From: an uncultured Helicobacter sp.
GTDB taxonomy: Bacteria > Campylobacterota > Campylobacteria > Campylobacterales > Helicobacteraceae
Assembly: GCF_937893305.1 (NCBI RefSeq)
Contig: NZ_CALBGN010000020.1
Location: 1-64,000, forward strand
Direction of reading: 5' to 3'
DNA: 64,000 nt
This document shows positions 33,664-43,614 of the stretch, piece after piece. A program made the position numbers and the translations under genes. Numbering within the stretch: the first letter of the stretch is position 1; each line of letters starts with the position of its first letter. Below the pieces are notes generated by a model. That model worked only from the letters and a program-made list of their open reading frames with translations, was not told the DNA's origin and did not search any database.

Positions 33664-34947
33664 ATGATACAACAAAACTTTTCTACCTCACTTGTTAATT
33701 CAATAATGCGCTATGCAACACAGCGTTACTTGCATTTGCGTCCAAGCCCTTTAACAAAACTTCCAGCACCAAATCCTAAAAAAGTGCAAGATAGAAGCTA
33801 TCTTTTATATATGCACATTCCTTTTTGTGCAACTCTTTGCACCTATTGTTCTTTTAACCGCTTTTTATTTCAAGAAGAAAAAGCAAAACTCTATTTTGAA
33901 AACCTACGCAAAGAAATGCAAATGGTAAAAGACTTAGGCTATGACTTTAGCGAAGTGTATGTGGGGGGTGGCACAACTTCTATAATGCCCGATGAACTTT
34001 GTAAAACTCTAGATCTTGCAAAATCACTTTTTAATATCAAAGAAGTTTCTTGTGAATCTGATCCTAACCACCTACAAAAAGAAACACTACATTCCTTTAA
34101 GGGTAGAGTAGATAGGCTTTCTGTGGGCGTTCAAAGTTTTGATGATGGAATCTTACGCAAAATTGGACGCTATGAGAAATTTGGTAGTGGCGAAGAAACC
34201 TACAAAAAGCTAGAAGCCGCTATTGGAATCTTACCGATTTTAAATGTGGATTTAATCTTTAACTTCCCCAATCAAACACAAGAAATGCTAGCAAAGGACT
34301 TAGATCTCATCAAGCAATTAAAGCCCAACCAACTCACAACTTATCCGCTAATGTCCTCTCCCTCTGTTAAAAGTATCCTAAAACGCTCCATAGGAGAAGT
34401 AAGCTTGCAAAATGAAGCTACACTTTATCAGCAAATTTTAGAAAGTTTGCAAGATGACTTCACTCCGCTTTCAAGCTGGGCATTCTCTCATAAAGGGAGT
34501 GAAATTTTTGATGAATATGTTGTGGATAACGATGAGTATGTAGGGATTGGTTCAGGTTCTTTTAGCTTCTTAAATGGAACACTTTATACAAATACATTTT
34601 CTCTAAAAGAATATGCACAAAAAATCCAAAGTGGGCAAATGGGCGTTGCAAGAGAGAGAAAATACTCCAAAAAATCGCAATTGCAATACCGCTTAATGGT
34701 AGAACTCTTTGGTGGCAAAGCAAGTGCAGACCGCTTTAAAGAACGCTATAACGCAAACTTAGATTGGGATTTATTTAAAGAGCTTGCCTTTTTGCGCTTA
34801 AGTGGCAATATTTACAAACAAGGACGAGATTACTATCCAACTACACAGGGTAAATATTTATTTCTCTCAATGATGAAGGAGTTTTATATCGGTATGGATA
34901 GAGTGCGCGAAGAATCCCGCGCAATGCTAAAAGAAGAAGATATGTAG
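33664..34947 (+). CDS. HemN-like radical SAM enzyme (coproporphyrinogen III oxidase family)
   Basis: A 427-residue radical SAM enzyme. The cluster motif CATLCTYCSF is near residue 49, preceded by LYMHIPF as in HemN/HemW proteins, and followed by YVGGGTTSI and DRLSVGVQSFDD. The C-terminal domain is shortened compared with a full HemN. Members act in anaerobic heme synthesis (HemN), heme handling (HemW) or related roles; H. pylori carries more than one. The ATG at 33664 is preferred over an upstream TTG. It is followed by the P-type ATPase gene 33 bp later. Confidence 0.75.
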   Translation: MIQQNFSTSLVNSIMRYATQRYLHLRPSPLTKLPAPNPKKVQDRSYLLYMHIPFCATLCTYCSFNRFLFQEEKAKLYFENLRKEMQMVKDLGYDFSEVYVGGGTTSIMPDELCKTLDLAKSLFNIKEVSCESDPNHLQKETLHSFKGRVDRLSVGVQSFDDGILRKIGRYEKFGSGEETYKKLEAAIGILPILNVDLIFNFPNQTQEMLAKDLDLIKQLKPNQLTTYPLMSSPSVKSILKRSIGEVSLQNEATLYQQILESLQDDFTPLSSWAFSHKGSEIFDEYVVDNDEYVGIGSGSFSFLNGTLYTNTFSLKEYAQKIQSGQMGVARERKYSKKSQLQYRLMVELFGGKASADRFKERYNANLDWDLFKELAFLRLSGNIYKQGRDYYPTTQGKYLFLSMMKEFYIGMDRVREESRAMLKEEDM

Positions 34948-34980
34948 CACAATAGCATTTGCTACAAAAGGAATTTAAGA

Positions 34981-37596
34981 TTGATTACAAATCAAGATTT
35001 GCTAGAAACAACTCCCTTACAAACTGCTTTAAAAACTGATTCTAACTTTGGTTTAACACAAGCGCAAGTAGAATCTAATCGCGCAAAGTTCGGCGCAAAT
35101 ATATTTAGCAAAACTCCACCTCCCACACTTTTAAAAGAACTCATTGAAGCCTTTAAAGAGCCTATGGTGCTTTTGCTTCTTTTTGCTGCATTTTTAGCAC
35201 TTAGCATTAACACTTATGAATTTTTAACACACGGCAATGCAAACTTTTTAGAATGTGTTGGAATCTTTATTGCAATTTTTCTCTCTATTGCAATTACACT
35301 AATAATGGAACGCCGTAGTCAAAAAGCCTTTGAAACATTAAACGCCATCACACAAGGCAATAAAGTGCGTCTTTTACGCAATGGTGAAATCACACAAATC
35401 CCACAAGAAGAAGTTGTTGTAGGTGATATTCTCTTCTTAGAAAGCGGTGATAAAATCCCAAGCGATTGTGCGATTCTTCACGCGCAAAGCTTACTTTGTG
35501 ATGAATCAAGCCTAACAGGTGAGAGTGTGCCAAGCCTCAAGCAGTCTTTAGAAGAAAATACAGAACTCACAAATCAAACAATGCTCTATCGTGGCTGTTT
35601 TATCACACAAGGCAACACAAAAGCATTGTGTATTGCCACAGGAGATAACACAGAGTTTGGCAAAATTGCAGCTGCCCTTGATTCTAAGCAAAAATCCACC
35701 ACTCCTTTACAAGAAAAACTAAAAACCCTAAGTGGCAAAATCACTCTCTTTGGTGCAAGTGCCGCAATGTTAGCGTTTTTTATCCAAATAGGATTCTTTA
35801 TTTTTAGGGACGAAATTGCTTTTTCTAACATCGCACAAGCATTTATTTCTAGTATTGTTTTAATTGTAGCATCTGTGCCAGAGGGCTTACCAACAATCGT
35901 TGCAATTTCTTTAGCCTTAAATATCATTAAAATGTCTAAGCAAAACGCCCTTGTTAAAAAGCTTATTGCGTGCGAAACAATCGGCTGTGTAAATATTATT
36001 TGTAGCGACAAAACAGGCACTCTCACACAAAACAAAATGTCAGTGGAGCATTGCTACCTTGAAAAAGACTCCTTGCAACGCTTTTTAGAAAATTGCTCCC
36101 TAAACTCCACAGCAAATCTTGAAAATAATGATACATTTATCGGCAATCCCACAGAATGTGCCTTGTTAGTGTATGCTAAAAAGCTAGATTTTGATTATAA
36201 GCCTTTACGCAGAAAAGCAGAGATTCTACACTCTTTTCCATTTGCTTCACAAACAAAAAATATGACCACTCTAGCACGCTTTGATAATCAGCTAATGTGC
36301 TATTCTAAAGGCTCACCAGAAAAGATTTTAAAACAATGCAAGGCATTTACAAATTTGGATTCCATAAAAGAGCAAATCAAATCTTATCAAGCTAAAGCCT
36401 ATCGCGTGATTGCTTTTGCTCAAAAAGAGATTCTATTAAATATTAATACTGCAGAAATAGAGCGTGAAAAGTTGGAATCGGAAATGGATTTTTGTGGTTT
36501 TGTGGCAATTGCTGATCCTTTGCGCGAAGATGCCTATGAAGCAATTATGGAGTGCAAAAGAGCTGGCATTGCTCTTAAGATTCTAACAGGTGATAATCTA
36601 GAAACAGCCAAAGCAATCGGCAATGCACTCCACTTATTAAACGAACATTCTATTGCCATTGAAGCACAAGAAATAGAAAAATTAAGCCAAGAAGAACTTT
36701 TAAAAATACTCCCAAATATTACTATTATTGCCCGCTCCACGCCAAGTGTAAAAATGCAAATTGTAAATGCTTTAAAATCTCAAGGTAATGTTGTCGCTCT
36801 AACAGGCGATGGGATCAATGATGCTCCAGCACTTAAGCATTCTGATGTAGGCATTGCAATGGGGATTTCTGGCACAGAAGTCTCTAAAGAAGCAAGCGAT
36901 ATTATCTTACTTAATGATAGTTTTGCAACCATTGTAAAAGCAATAGAATGGGGAAGAGGAATTTATCAAAACTTTCAACGCTTTATCCAATTTCAACTCA
37001 CCGTGAATTTAAGCTCTGTTTTCATCGTGCTAGCAACCGTTGTATGTGGATTTACCGCACCATTTAGCGCATTACAACTTCTATGGGTTAATCTCATAAT
37101 GGACGGACCACCAGCTTTAACACTAGGCTTAGAACCCGTTTGTAAAGATGTTTTAAATCAAAAGCCCACAAAACGCAATTCCAACATCATCACACACAAT
37201 ATGCTTTGGCTTATTTTAAGCGGTGGAATCTTTATTGCAGTGATTTGTTTGTTGCAGTATTTCACAAACTTTTTAGGCGCAAAAGAAACACAAAAAGGCA
37301 CAGCACTTTTCACGCTTTTTGTTGTCTTTCAACTCTTTAATGCCTTTAATGCAAGAGAACTTAATAATCATAGCATTTTTAGCAATCTCTTAGGAAATCG
37401 CCTTATGTTAGGGACTTTTGTGCTAACTTTTGCCTTACAAGTGTTAATTGTGGAGTTTGGCGGGAGTGCTTTTAAAACGGAATCTTTAGAATTTATTCTT
37501 TGGTGCAAGATTATTTGTGTGGGCTTTAGTGTAATTTTACTAGGTGAAATTTCACGTTTTTTATTGCGCTATAAAACGATAAAAAACGCTTCTTAA
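34981..37596 (+). CDS. Cation-transporting P-type ATPase, Ca2+ type
   Basis: An 871-residue P2-type ATPase. It has TGES near 180, the channel motif SVPEGLPT near 298, the phosphorylation motif SDKTGTLTQNK near 342, KGSPEKIL in the nucleotide domain, TGDGINDAPALKHSDVGIAMG near 606 and the six-helix C-terminal bundle. PEGLP and the lack of N-terminal CxxC metal-binding domains and of a CPC motif rule out a copper exporter. Ca2+ is the likely substrate, though some relatives carry other ions. It starts with TTG, with AAAGGA upstream. Confidence 0.87.
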   Translation: MITNQDLLETTPLQTALKTDSNFGLTQAQVESNRAKFGANIFSKTPPPTLLKELIEAFKEPMVLLLLFAAFLALSINTYEFLTHGNANFLECVGIFIAIFLSIAITLIMERRSQKAFETLNAITQGNKVRLLRNGEITQIPQEEVVVGDILFLESGDKIPSDCAILHAQSLLCDESSLTGESVPSLKQSLEENTELTNQTMLYRGCFITQGNTKALCIATGDNTEFGKIAAALDSKQKSTTPLQEKLKTLSGKITLFGASAAMLAFFIQIGFFIFRDEIAFSNIAQAFISSIVLIVASVPEGLPTIVAISLALNIIKMSKQNALVKKLIACETIGCVNIICSDKTGTLTQNKMSVEHCYLEKDSLQRFLENCSLNSTANLENNDTFIGNPTECALLVYAKKLDFDYKPLRRKAEILHSFPFASQTKNMTTLARFDNQLMCYSKGSPEKILKQCKAFTNLDSIKEQIKSYQAKAYRVIAFAQKEILLNINTAEIEREKLESEMDFCGFVAIADPLREDAYEAIMECKRAGIALKILTGDNLETAKAIGNALHLLNEHSIAIEAQEIEKLSQEELLKILPNITIIARSTPSVKMQIVNALKSQGNVVALTGDGINDAPALKHSDVGIAMGISGTEVSKEASDIILLNDSFATIVKAIEWGRGIYQNFQRFIQFQLTVNLSSVFIVLATVVCGFTAPFSALQLLWVNLIMDGPPALTLGLEPVCKDVLNQKPTKRNSNIITHNMLWLILSGGIFIAVICLLQYFTNFLGAKETQKGTALFTLFVVFQLFNAFNARELNNHSIFSNLLGNRLMLGTFVLTFALQVLIVEFGGSAFKTESLEFILWCKIICVGFSVILLGEISRFLLRYKTIKNAS

Positions 37597-37672
37597 ATTC
37601 ATAAAATTTTATTGACTTTTAAAAAGACACTAGGCAAAATGAAATCTTTTATTTTTTCAGAGGGATTGCAAT

Positions 37673-39070
37673 ATGGTATTTAAAAAGATTTTTACTTGCA
37701 TTACTCTTACACTAATATTAAGTGGCTGTGCAGTTAATCAACAAAATATAGGTAAAGTTGGAGGAACAACAGGGGGAACTTTAATAGGAGCTGGAGTTGG
37801 TGCTGTTATTGGCAAACAAGTAGGTGGCAAGAGTGGCGCATTAGTTGGAGCGGGAATTGGAGCATTAGCTGGTGGGATAGCAGGGTTTTTTATCGGAGAT
37901 TATATTGATAAAAGGCGTGCAGAACAACGCAAAATCTCTGAAGCAAGCAATGTCCAAATAGAGTTTGAAAACATCAAAAAAGATGGCGCAAAACAAGAAA
38001 ATGATAAAGTCATTATTAACGACAATCATCAATTTAAATCCGCTAGTTCAACCCTTAATCCAAACGCAAGGGATTATTACACCAAAATTACTAAAACCTA
38101 TCAAGAAAAAGACAAAAAAATTCTTATTGTAGGACACACAGATGATACAGGCAATAGCACTTATAATCAAAAATTAAGCGAAAAACGCGCCAGAGCTGTT
38201 GGAAAAATCTTTTCGCAAAATGGAGTGAGCGTGAAAAACATTTACTATCAAGGTGCAGGTTCAACCAAACCAAAAGCAGATAATAATACAGAAAAAGGTA
38301 GAGCAGAAAATCGTCGCATAGAGATTATAGAGCTTGATAGTGAAGCCGATGTAGCTCTCTATGCTTCGCAAAATATTACAAACACAAAATATTTCACCAA
38401 ACCTACAAAAAAGGATTCTCCAAAAACTTCAAAGCAATCTTATAAAGAAGATCCGAAGAAAACTCTAGCTCAAGCTCCACAAAATCAAACAAAAGGGATT
38501 GATTTTGATGGAACAGAAAGTAAAAATATGCTTCTAGCATTAAAAGATGAATTTGGAAACGCACAAAAAAATGGTTTCTTTTCTTTAGCCACTAAAGCAT
38601 ACGCAGATAACAATATTATGCTAAATTGTGCGAATACCAAATATATAGATAACACTCCTGCTAAATCTCTAGCAAATGACAAAGAATTACCAAAAACTTC
38701 AAAGTTTAAAAAAGGTCTTAACGCAAGCTCTTGGAGTGCAAAAGCTGGAAATCATTTAATCGGTGTAGCCCCTGTTGCGGTGCTAGCCAATGGCAAAGCA
38801 GCTAAAAATCCAAAAGTTTTTCTCTATAAAGACTATATTACAGGCTCAAAAGCAAAAGCAAATGCAATAATCCCTGCTAAAATCAACACTTATCAAGGCA
38901 GCAATGGTTTGCTTTATAGAGTTTATACAGAAAATCAAAACTCTCCTTTTGAGTGTATGGATATAGTCTTTGATCACAAAGACGCAAGCAAGGCTAAGGG
39001 ATATATGTATTATAGTGCAAATGGAAGCTTGCTAGAAAAAGAATTTCAATTACTGCCCATTAAAAGATAA
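37673..39070 (+). CDS. OmpA-family lipoprotein with glycine zipper
   Basis: A 465-residue exported protein. The signal peptide ends with the lipobox LSGC (Cys19 or so), so it is an outer-membrane lipoprotein. Residues 30-80 form a glycine zipper (GAGVGAVIGKQVGGKSGAL), followed by an OmpA peptidoglycan-binding domain with ILIVGHTDDTGNSTYNQKLS and KARA-like and RAENRRIEI segments. The C-terminal 200 residues are of unknown fold with cysteines. It opens a three-gene operon with a coiled-coil inner membrane protein and a secreted VWA-like protein. AGAGGGA precedes the ATG. The set is not one I can name. Confidence 0.75.
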   Translation: MVFKKIFTCITLTLILSGCAVNQQNIGKVGGTTGGTLIGAGVGAVIGKQVGGKSGALVGAGIGALAGGIAGFFIGDYIDKRRAEQRKISEASNVQIEFENIKKDGAKQENDKVIINDNHQFKSASSTLNPNARDYYTKITKTYQEKDKKILIVGHTDDTGNSTYNQKLSEKRARAVGKIFSQNGVSVKNIYYQGAGSTKPKADNNTEKGRAENRRIEIIELDSEADVALYASQNITNTKYFTKPTKKDSPKTSKQSYKEDPKKTLAQAPQNQTKGIDFDGTESKNMLLALKDEFGNAQKNGFFSLATKAYADNNIMLNCANTKYIDNTPAKSLANDKELPKTSKFKKGLNASSWSAKAGNHLIGVAPVAVLANGKAAKNPKVFLYKDYITGSKAKANAIIPAKINTYQGSNGLLYRVYTENQNSPFECMDIVFDHKDASKAKGYMYYSANGSLLEKEFQLLPIKR

Positions 39071-39079
39071 GGAGAAAAA

Positions 39080-40621
39080 ATGCAAGAAATTTTGGCGTGG
39101 ATTTTATTAAACAGACTGCTAGCAGGGCTTATTGTAGCAGGTTTGTTTGTTGCTTTATTGATTACTTTATATAGTTTTAATAAAGCGTTTAAAAATGCTG
39201 TCGATTTTTGGTGGTTAAACTTCAAAACAGATTTTCCGGGTATTGGGACAATTGCTAGAGTCTCTCCTCACGATGCGGCAATTCAACCAAATACAATTTG
39301 GCGTGATTGTGAGACAAATTTGTGCTATAAATATTTAGGCTACTATGACAAAGAAATTGAAGATCCAGAATACTACAACAAATGCGTTTCTTATCTTAGA
39401 AAAATAGGCGAACAAGGCAGAAGTCCAACGCCATTTTTTATATGGATTGTAATTTTGGGATTAGTTGTTGCAGAAGCACTAGGGTTTGCCTATGTTTTAG
39501 CAGGTTATACAATTCCCGGAGCAAGTGAAAGCTTACAGCAAAAAGGGGCAATTGGAATTGCTTTTGTAATTTCAGCTCTCTTGGTTTTTCTCACGCACTC
39601 CACAGGGGGAGAAATCTACAAAAATAGCGTGATAGGTAGAATCTTACAAAATCGTGGTAGCAACGATCTTATCAAAGATGAAATTGTAATCCAAGAAGAC
39701 TATAAAGACAATGAAGCACCAAGCTGGCAACAAGCCTACAATAGATTTGATGGGGGAGAAAGCAAAAGCTGGATATTAAGTATTATTACAGCAATTTTTA
39801 TAGTGCTTGTAGCCATTGGCTCAACTTATGTGCGCGGACAAGTTTTAGAAAAACAACTTATCCAAGAAATCTCTACAACTTCTACTAATATCTATGATAC
39901 CGCACCGACAGAATTAGAGGAAATCCAAAGCGATGCAGACACTAAAGCCTTAAAAGAACAACAAGACGCCGACAGAAAAGGTGGCTGGGCGACTTTTATT
40001 GTATTGGCTGTGCTGTTTATTTTTATTCAAATTTTAGGAATACTGTTTGGCTATAAATGGGGATTTGCCGGAAAAAATAGCGACGATGCGTATGAGGCTA
40101 GCCATAGATTTAAGACTGCTAGAGAATATCAAAATTACATCACTCAAAAAAGACGCGCAATCACAGCAAAAGCTAATGAAAAACTTAGCAAAATGAAGAG
40201 ACAAATTAATCAAATTGCTAAGAAAAGAGCAAATTTCAAAGTTGATAAAGACAATGATCCTTATAGAACTTTTGAGAACTTCATCATTGAGGCGCGCAAA
40301 AGCGAAACGCATACAACATTACAAACCCAAAGCATTAAAAATGATGGACAAAGAATGCTTGAACTTTCTGAAACACAAAAAAATATCAATCACGAAGTAA
40401 GTATGGCTTCTATACAACCAAACATTACAAACCAACAAGAATCCGTGCAAAATACAAATTCTGATGAGATTGAAACTTTGCAGAAAAAAATAACACGACT
40501 AGAGCGCAAAAGAAATGCACTAATAGAAGAAGGTGCTAAAAAATCTGATGATGAAATTTTAGATTTAGAAGATGAAATAGATACTTTAACAAAAAAATTA
40601 AAAGGATTGGAAAATGCGTAA
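39080..40621 (+). CDS. Multi-spanning membrane protein with C-terminal coiled coils
   Basis: A 513-residue protein I do not recognise. Five likely membrane segments are near residues 5-34, 117-142, 153-170, 230-251 and 305-330; a long, charged, cytoplasmic-looking C-terminal half follows with coiled coils near 345-385 and 465-512. It starts 9 bp after the OmpA lipoprotein, with AAGGAG upstream, and its end overlaps the next gene by 8 bp, so the three are cotranscribed and probably coupled. It may anchor a trans-envelope complex with the OmpA lipoprotein. There is no visible MotA or ExbB motif. Confidence 0.6.
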   Translation: MQEILAWILLNRLLAGLIVAGLFVALLITLYSFNKAFKNAVDFWWLNFKTDFPGIGTIARVSPHDAAIQPNTIWRDCETNLCYKYLGYYDKEIEDPEYYNKCVSYLRKIGEQGRSPTPFFIWIVILGLVVAEALGFAYVLAGYTIPGASESLQQKGAIGIAFVISALLVFLTHSTGGEIYKNSVIGRILQNRGSNDLIKDEIVIQEDYKDNEAPSWQQAYNRFDGGESKSWILSIITAIFIVLVAIGSTYVRGQVLEKQLIQEISTTSTNIYDTAPTELEEIQSDADTKALKEQQDADRKGGWATFIVLAVLFIFIQILGILFGYKWGFAGKNSDDAYEASHRFKTAREYQNYITQKRRAITAKANEKLSKMKRQINQIAKKRANFKVDKDNDPYRTFENFIIEARKSETHTTLQTQSIKNDGQRMLELSETQKNINHEVSMASIQPNITNQQESVQNTNSDEIETLQKKITRLERKRNALIEEGAKKSDDEILDLEDEIDTLTKKLKGLENA

Positions 40622-41417
40622 AATCACACAACTGCTGCTTCTTCTTATAGGATTTACAATCACATTAAATGCCGCTCCTAAAAGCTGCTATGAAGTGTAT
40701 AAAATAGACAAACAAAACACAATAGATACAGCTGTTTTTATTCTTATTGATGAAACAACTCTATTTGATCAAAGCCTAAAAGATCAAATCATTGCAAATG
40801 CGCTTTCTTTTGTCAAGCATTCTAACTCTCTTTATATCGGTAAATTTTCTGCACTAATTGGTGGTAAATACAATGAAGTTTTATTTAACTTTAATCTTGA
40901 TACGCCCTTAAGCGATCAAGAAAGATACGATATCAATAAATCCACACTCAATAAAATTGATAAATGTTTGAACGATCAAATAGGCTTTGCAAGAAAAAGT
41001 GTCAAAAACTCTATTGAAAGCTCCTTTGGAACAAATGATATTGCAAAATCAGATATTTTATACGCCTTAAAAGATTTTGCTAAAAGTGCTATTGCCCCAT
41101 TAAATGCTAAACGCAAAATCGTTATTCTAGCTTCTGATATGCTAGAAAACTCTGCAATCACTAGCTTTTATACAAACAATGCTGTGCGAGAAATTAACTC
41201 TAGCAAAGAATTAAATATCGTTGCTAACAATAACCTTTTTGCAGATTTTGGAGGAGCAGAAGTGTTTATTATAGGGACGGGTGTTTCTAGTAAGAAAAGC
41301 TATGTTAATCCTAAAATGTTAGGAGCTTTAACAAGTTTTTGGCAAGAATACTTTACCAAATCAAACGCAATCCTAAAAGACATTGGCACACCAGCACTTA
41401 AGAACACTATTAGATAA
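40614..41417 (+). CDS. Secreted protein with von Willebrand A-like features
   Basis: A 267-residue protein with a signal peptide (ITQLLLLLIGFTITLNA). The mature part alternates hydrophobic strands and helices as in a VWA domain: TAVFILIDETTLFD near 38-51, SDILYALKDFA, RKIVILASDMLENS near 165, and AEVFIIGTGVSS near 218. The metal-site motif (DxSxS) is not clean, here DETTL, so metal binding is uncertain. It overlaps the membrane protein gene by 8 bp and is the last gene of the three-gene envelope operon. Function unknown; a mechanosensing, adhesion or defence role would be speculation. Confidence 0.55.
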   Translation: MRKITQLLLLLIGFTITLNAAPKSCYEVYKIDKQNTIDTAVFILIDETTLFDQSLKDQIIANALSFVKHSNSLYIGKFSALIGGKYNEVLFNFNLDTPLSDQERYDINKSTLNKIDKCLNDQIGFARKSVKNSIESSFGTNDIAKSDILYALKDFAKSAIAPLNAKRKIVILASDMLENSAITSFYTNNAVREINSSKELNIVANNNLFADFGGAEVFIIGTGVSSKKSYVNPKMLGALTSFWQEYFTKSNAILKDIGTPALKNTIR

Positions 41418-41424
41418 TTTTAAG

Positions 41425-41452
41425 CAATTCTTTTCTTTTTAGAAAAGAATTG
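41425..41452. terminator. Bidirectional terminator between the envelope operon and uvrD
   Basis: CAATTCTTTTCT, loop TTTT, AGAAAAGAATTG: a perfect 12-bp stem lying 7 bp past the envelope operon and before the uvrD stop on the opposite strand. A/T-rich arms can serve as terminators in both directions. Confidence 0.65.
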
Positions 41453-41486
41453 TATCTCTACATATCAAAACTTTTTAAGTTTTACT

Positions 41487-43586
41487 CTACACCCTACTTA
41501 CATAACTCCCCAAAATCTCTCTTACAAGTCCGCCAAAGTTGATTTTAAGCTTAAGTTCTCTCCCACTTTTACTAACCTCTAAAACTCTACCTGCTCCAAA
41601 AATCTTGTGCATTACACAATCTCCTTTTTTAAAGCCATCTCCATTAGAATCATCTTCTAAACTTTTTTGAAATTGCATCTTAATGGCACTCACGCCACTC
41701 TCCCCTAAAAATCTTGAAGGTGTTAAAGTTGCACGATTTCCACGATAAAACCTAGAATCCACATAGCTTAAAAATAGCTCTTTTTTTGCACGCGTTAAAG
41801 CTACATAGCCAAGCCTGCGCTCTTCTTCAATATTGCTATCTTCACGCACAAGCGGAAAAAATCCTTCTTCAAATCCAATAATAAACACATAATCAAACTC
41901 CAATCCCTTGCTAGAATGCACACTCATACAAGATACACCCTCCACACCCTTACTCTCTTTGCGCATTTCTACATCTTCTTGATCACTTCTTAGGGCAAGA
42001 TCGTTCAAGAAATCTTCAATCTCCATTAGCGGATTTTGCTTAATATACTCCCTATACACACCATAGAACTCTTCAATATTGCTTACTCTATCAATTTCAT
42101 CATTACTTTGACTTAATGCTTCAGAGAGTCCAATTTTTTCTTCAAACACATCAATAAACCCCAAACTAGACTGCTTTAAACTCTCCTGCAAACTTAGCAT
42201 TGTAGAAAAAAACTCTTGAAAGCTTTCATAGGCTTTTTTGCTGATTGCACCTTTTAGGATTCCATCTTTTGAGGAATCATTGAATAATCCATAAATACTT
42301 GTTTTATGCTCTTGTGCAAGGTGTAACACCTTATCTAGCGTTGTTTTACCAATTCCGCGTTTTGGTTTATTAATAATACGCGTTAAAGAAAAATCATCAT
42401 CTAAATTAACAAGCACGCGAAAATAACTCAACACATCTTTAATTTCACTTCTCTCATAAAAACGGATTGCACCCACTAAGATATATGGAATCTTAAAACG
42501 ATTAAAACCCTCTTCTAAAGAGCGCGATAGCGCATTTAAGCGAAACAAAATCGCAATATCTTTAGGATTAACATTTGAATCTAAAAGATTGCGGATTGTT
42601 TTTGCGATTTTTTCTACTTCTTCTTGTTCATTACTTGTGTGAAAAATCTCTATACTTTTACCCTTACCAAGCGTGCTAACAAGGGTTTTGCCAAGTCTCT
42701 CTTTGTTGTTTGCAATGAGTGCATTTGCCGCTTGTAAAATGGTATGTGTGGAGCGATAGTTCTCTTGCAATTTAATCACCTTAGCACCCTTAAAATGCTC
42801 GCTAAATTGCAAAATGTTTTGAATATTTGCTCCCCTCCAACTATAAATACTCTGATCATCATCACCTACAACACAAAGGTTTTGATGTGTAGAACATAGG
42901 CATTTTAGCAACAAATATTGTAAATGGTTTGTATCTTGATATTCATCAACCATTATGTATTGATATTTTTCGCTTACTTCTTTAGCGATTTCTTTATGAT
43001 TTTGCATAATTTCTAAAGGGAGCAATAATAAATCATCAAAATCTACCATATTTTTTTGTAGCAAAAACTCTTGGTATTTTTCATAAACTTTTGCAAGATG
43101 TTTATAAGTGTCATTATGAGCAGATTTTAAGGCTTCATTTGGTGAGATTTGAGCATTTTTGTTGCGTGAAATTTCACTAAGAACTAATGGAAGTGGTGCT
43201 AAATCTCCATTAAGATCCTTTACAATGCGTTTGGTATCCTCACTATCTGCTAAGATAAAGTTTGCCTTTCTCCCTAAATGCGTGATATAAAACTTCAAAA
43301 ACAATAATCCAAATTTATGAAAAGTGCAAAGCAAAGGCGGGTGCATTGTGGTGCTTTGAATCATACTTAAAGCCCGTTTTTGCATTTCACTTGCTGCTTT
43401 ATTTGTGAAAGTTAGAGTTAGAGTGTTACTAGGCGGAATCCCAACTGCGTCAATTAAATACGCAAGGCGTGCAGTGATTGTCTTTGTTTTGCCGCTACCT
43501 GCTCCTGCTAAAATCAAAAGTGCGCCATCAATTGTTGTGGCAGCTTCGTATTGACTAGGATTTAAATCCTTTAAAAAATCTTGCAT
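41487..43586 (-). CDS. uvrD: UvrD/PcrA-type DNA helicase
   Basis: A 699-residue superfamily 1A helicase. It has the Q motif (LNPSQYEAA), Walker A GAGSGKT near 28-34, LTFTNKAASEMQKRA, VDEYQDTN near 220, VGDDDQSIYSWRGAN near 240, SVHSSKGLEF near 555 and YVALTRAKKEL near 590. It acts in repair and in clearing stalled replication. The name is by family; Rep-like enzymes are hard to separate by eye. It ends near the terminator shared with the envelope operon and starts 29 bp from the TonB-like gene's stop. Confidence 0.9.
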   Translation of the reverse strand: MQDFLKDLNPSQYEAATTIDGALLILAGAGSGKTKTITARLAYLIDAVGIPPSNTLTLTFTNKAASEMQKRALSMIQSTTMHPPLLCTFHKFGLLFLKFYITHLGRKANFILADSEDTKRIVKDLNGDLAPLPLVLSEISRNKNAQISPNEALKSAHNDTYKHLAKVYEKYQEFLLQKNMVDFDDLLLLPLEIMQNHKEIAKEVSEKYQYIMVDEYQDTNHLQYLLLKCLCSTHQNLCVVGDDDQSIYSWRGANIQNILQFSEHFKGAKVIKLQENYRSTHTILQAANALIANNKERLGKTLVSTLGKGKSIEIFHTSNEQEEVEKIAKTIRNLLDSNVNPKDIAILFRLNALSRSLEEGFNRFKIPYILVGAIRFYERSEIKDVLSYFRVLVNLDDDFSLTRIINKPKRGIGKTTLDKVLHLAQEHKTSIYGLFNDSSKDGILKGAISKKAYESFQEFFSTMLSLQESLKQSSLGFIDVFEEKIGLSEALSQSNDEIDRVSNIEEFYGVYREYIKQNPLMEIEDFLNDLALRSDQEDVEMRKESKGVEGVSCMSVHSSKGLEFDYVFIIGFEEGFFPLVREDSNIEEERRLGYVALTRAKKELFLSYVDSRFYRGNRATLTPSRFLGESGVSAIKMQFQKSLEDDSNGDGFKKGDCVMHKIFGAGRVLEVSKSGRELKLKINFGGLVREILGSYVSRV

Positions 43587-43614
43587 ATTTCACCTTTAAA
43601 AATGCAAATTATAT

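Noticed and set aside
34981..37596. Copper or zinc P-type ATPase
   Set aside because: No N-terminal CxxC domain and no CPC motif; PEGLP at the transport site fits a Ca2+-type pump.
37673..41417. Zorya-like or other known defence system
   Set aside because: It has an OmpA domain, but no MotA-like partner and no helicase or nuclease gene beside it.
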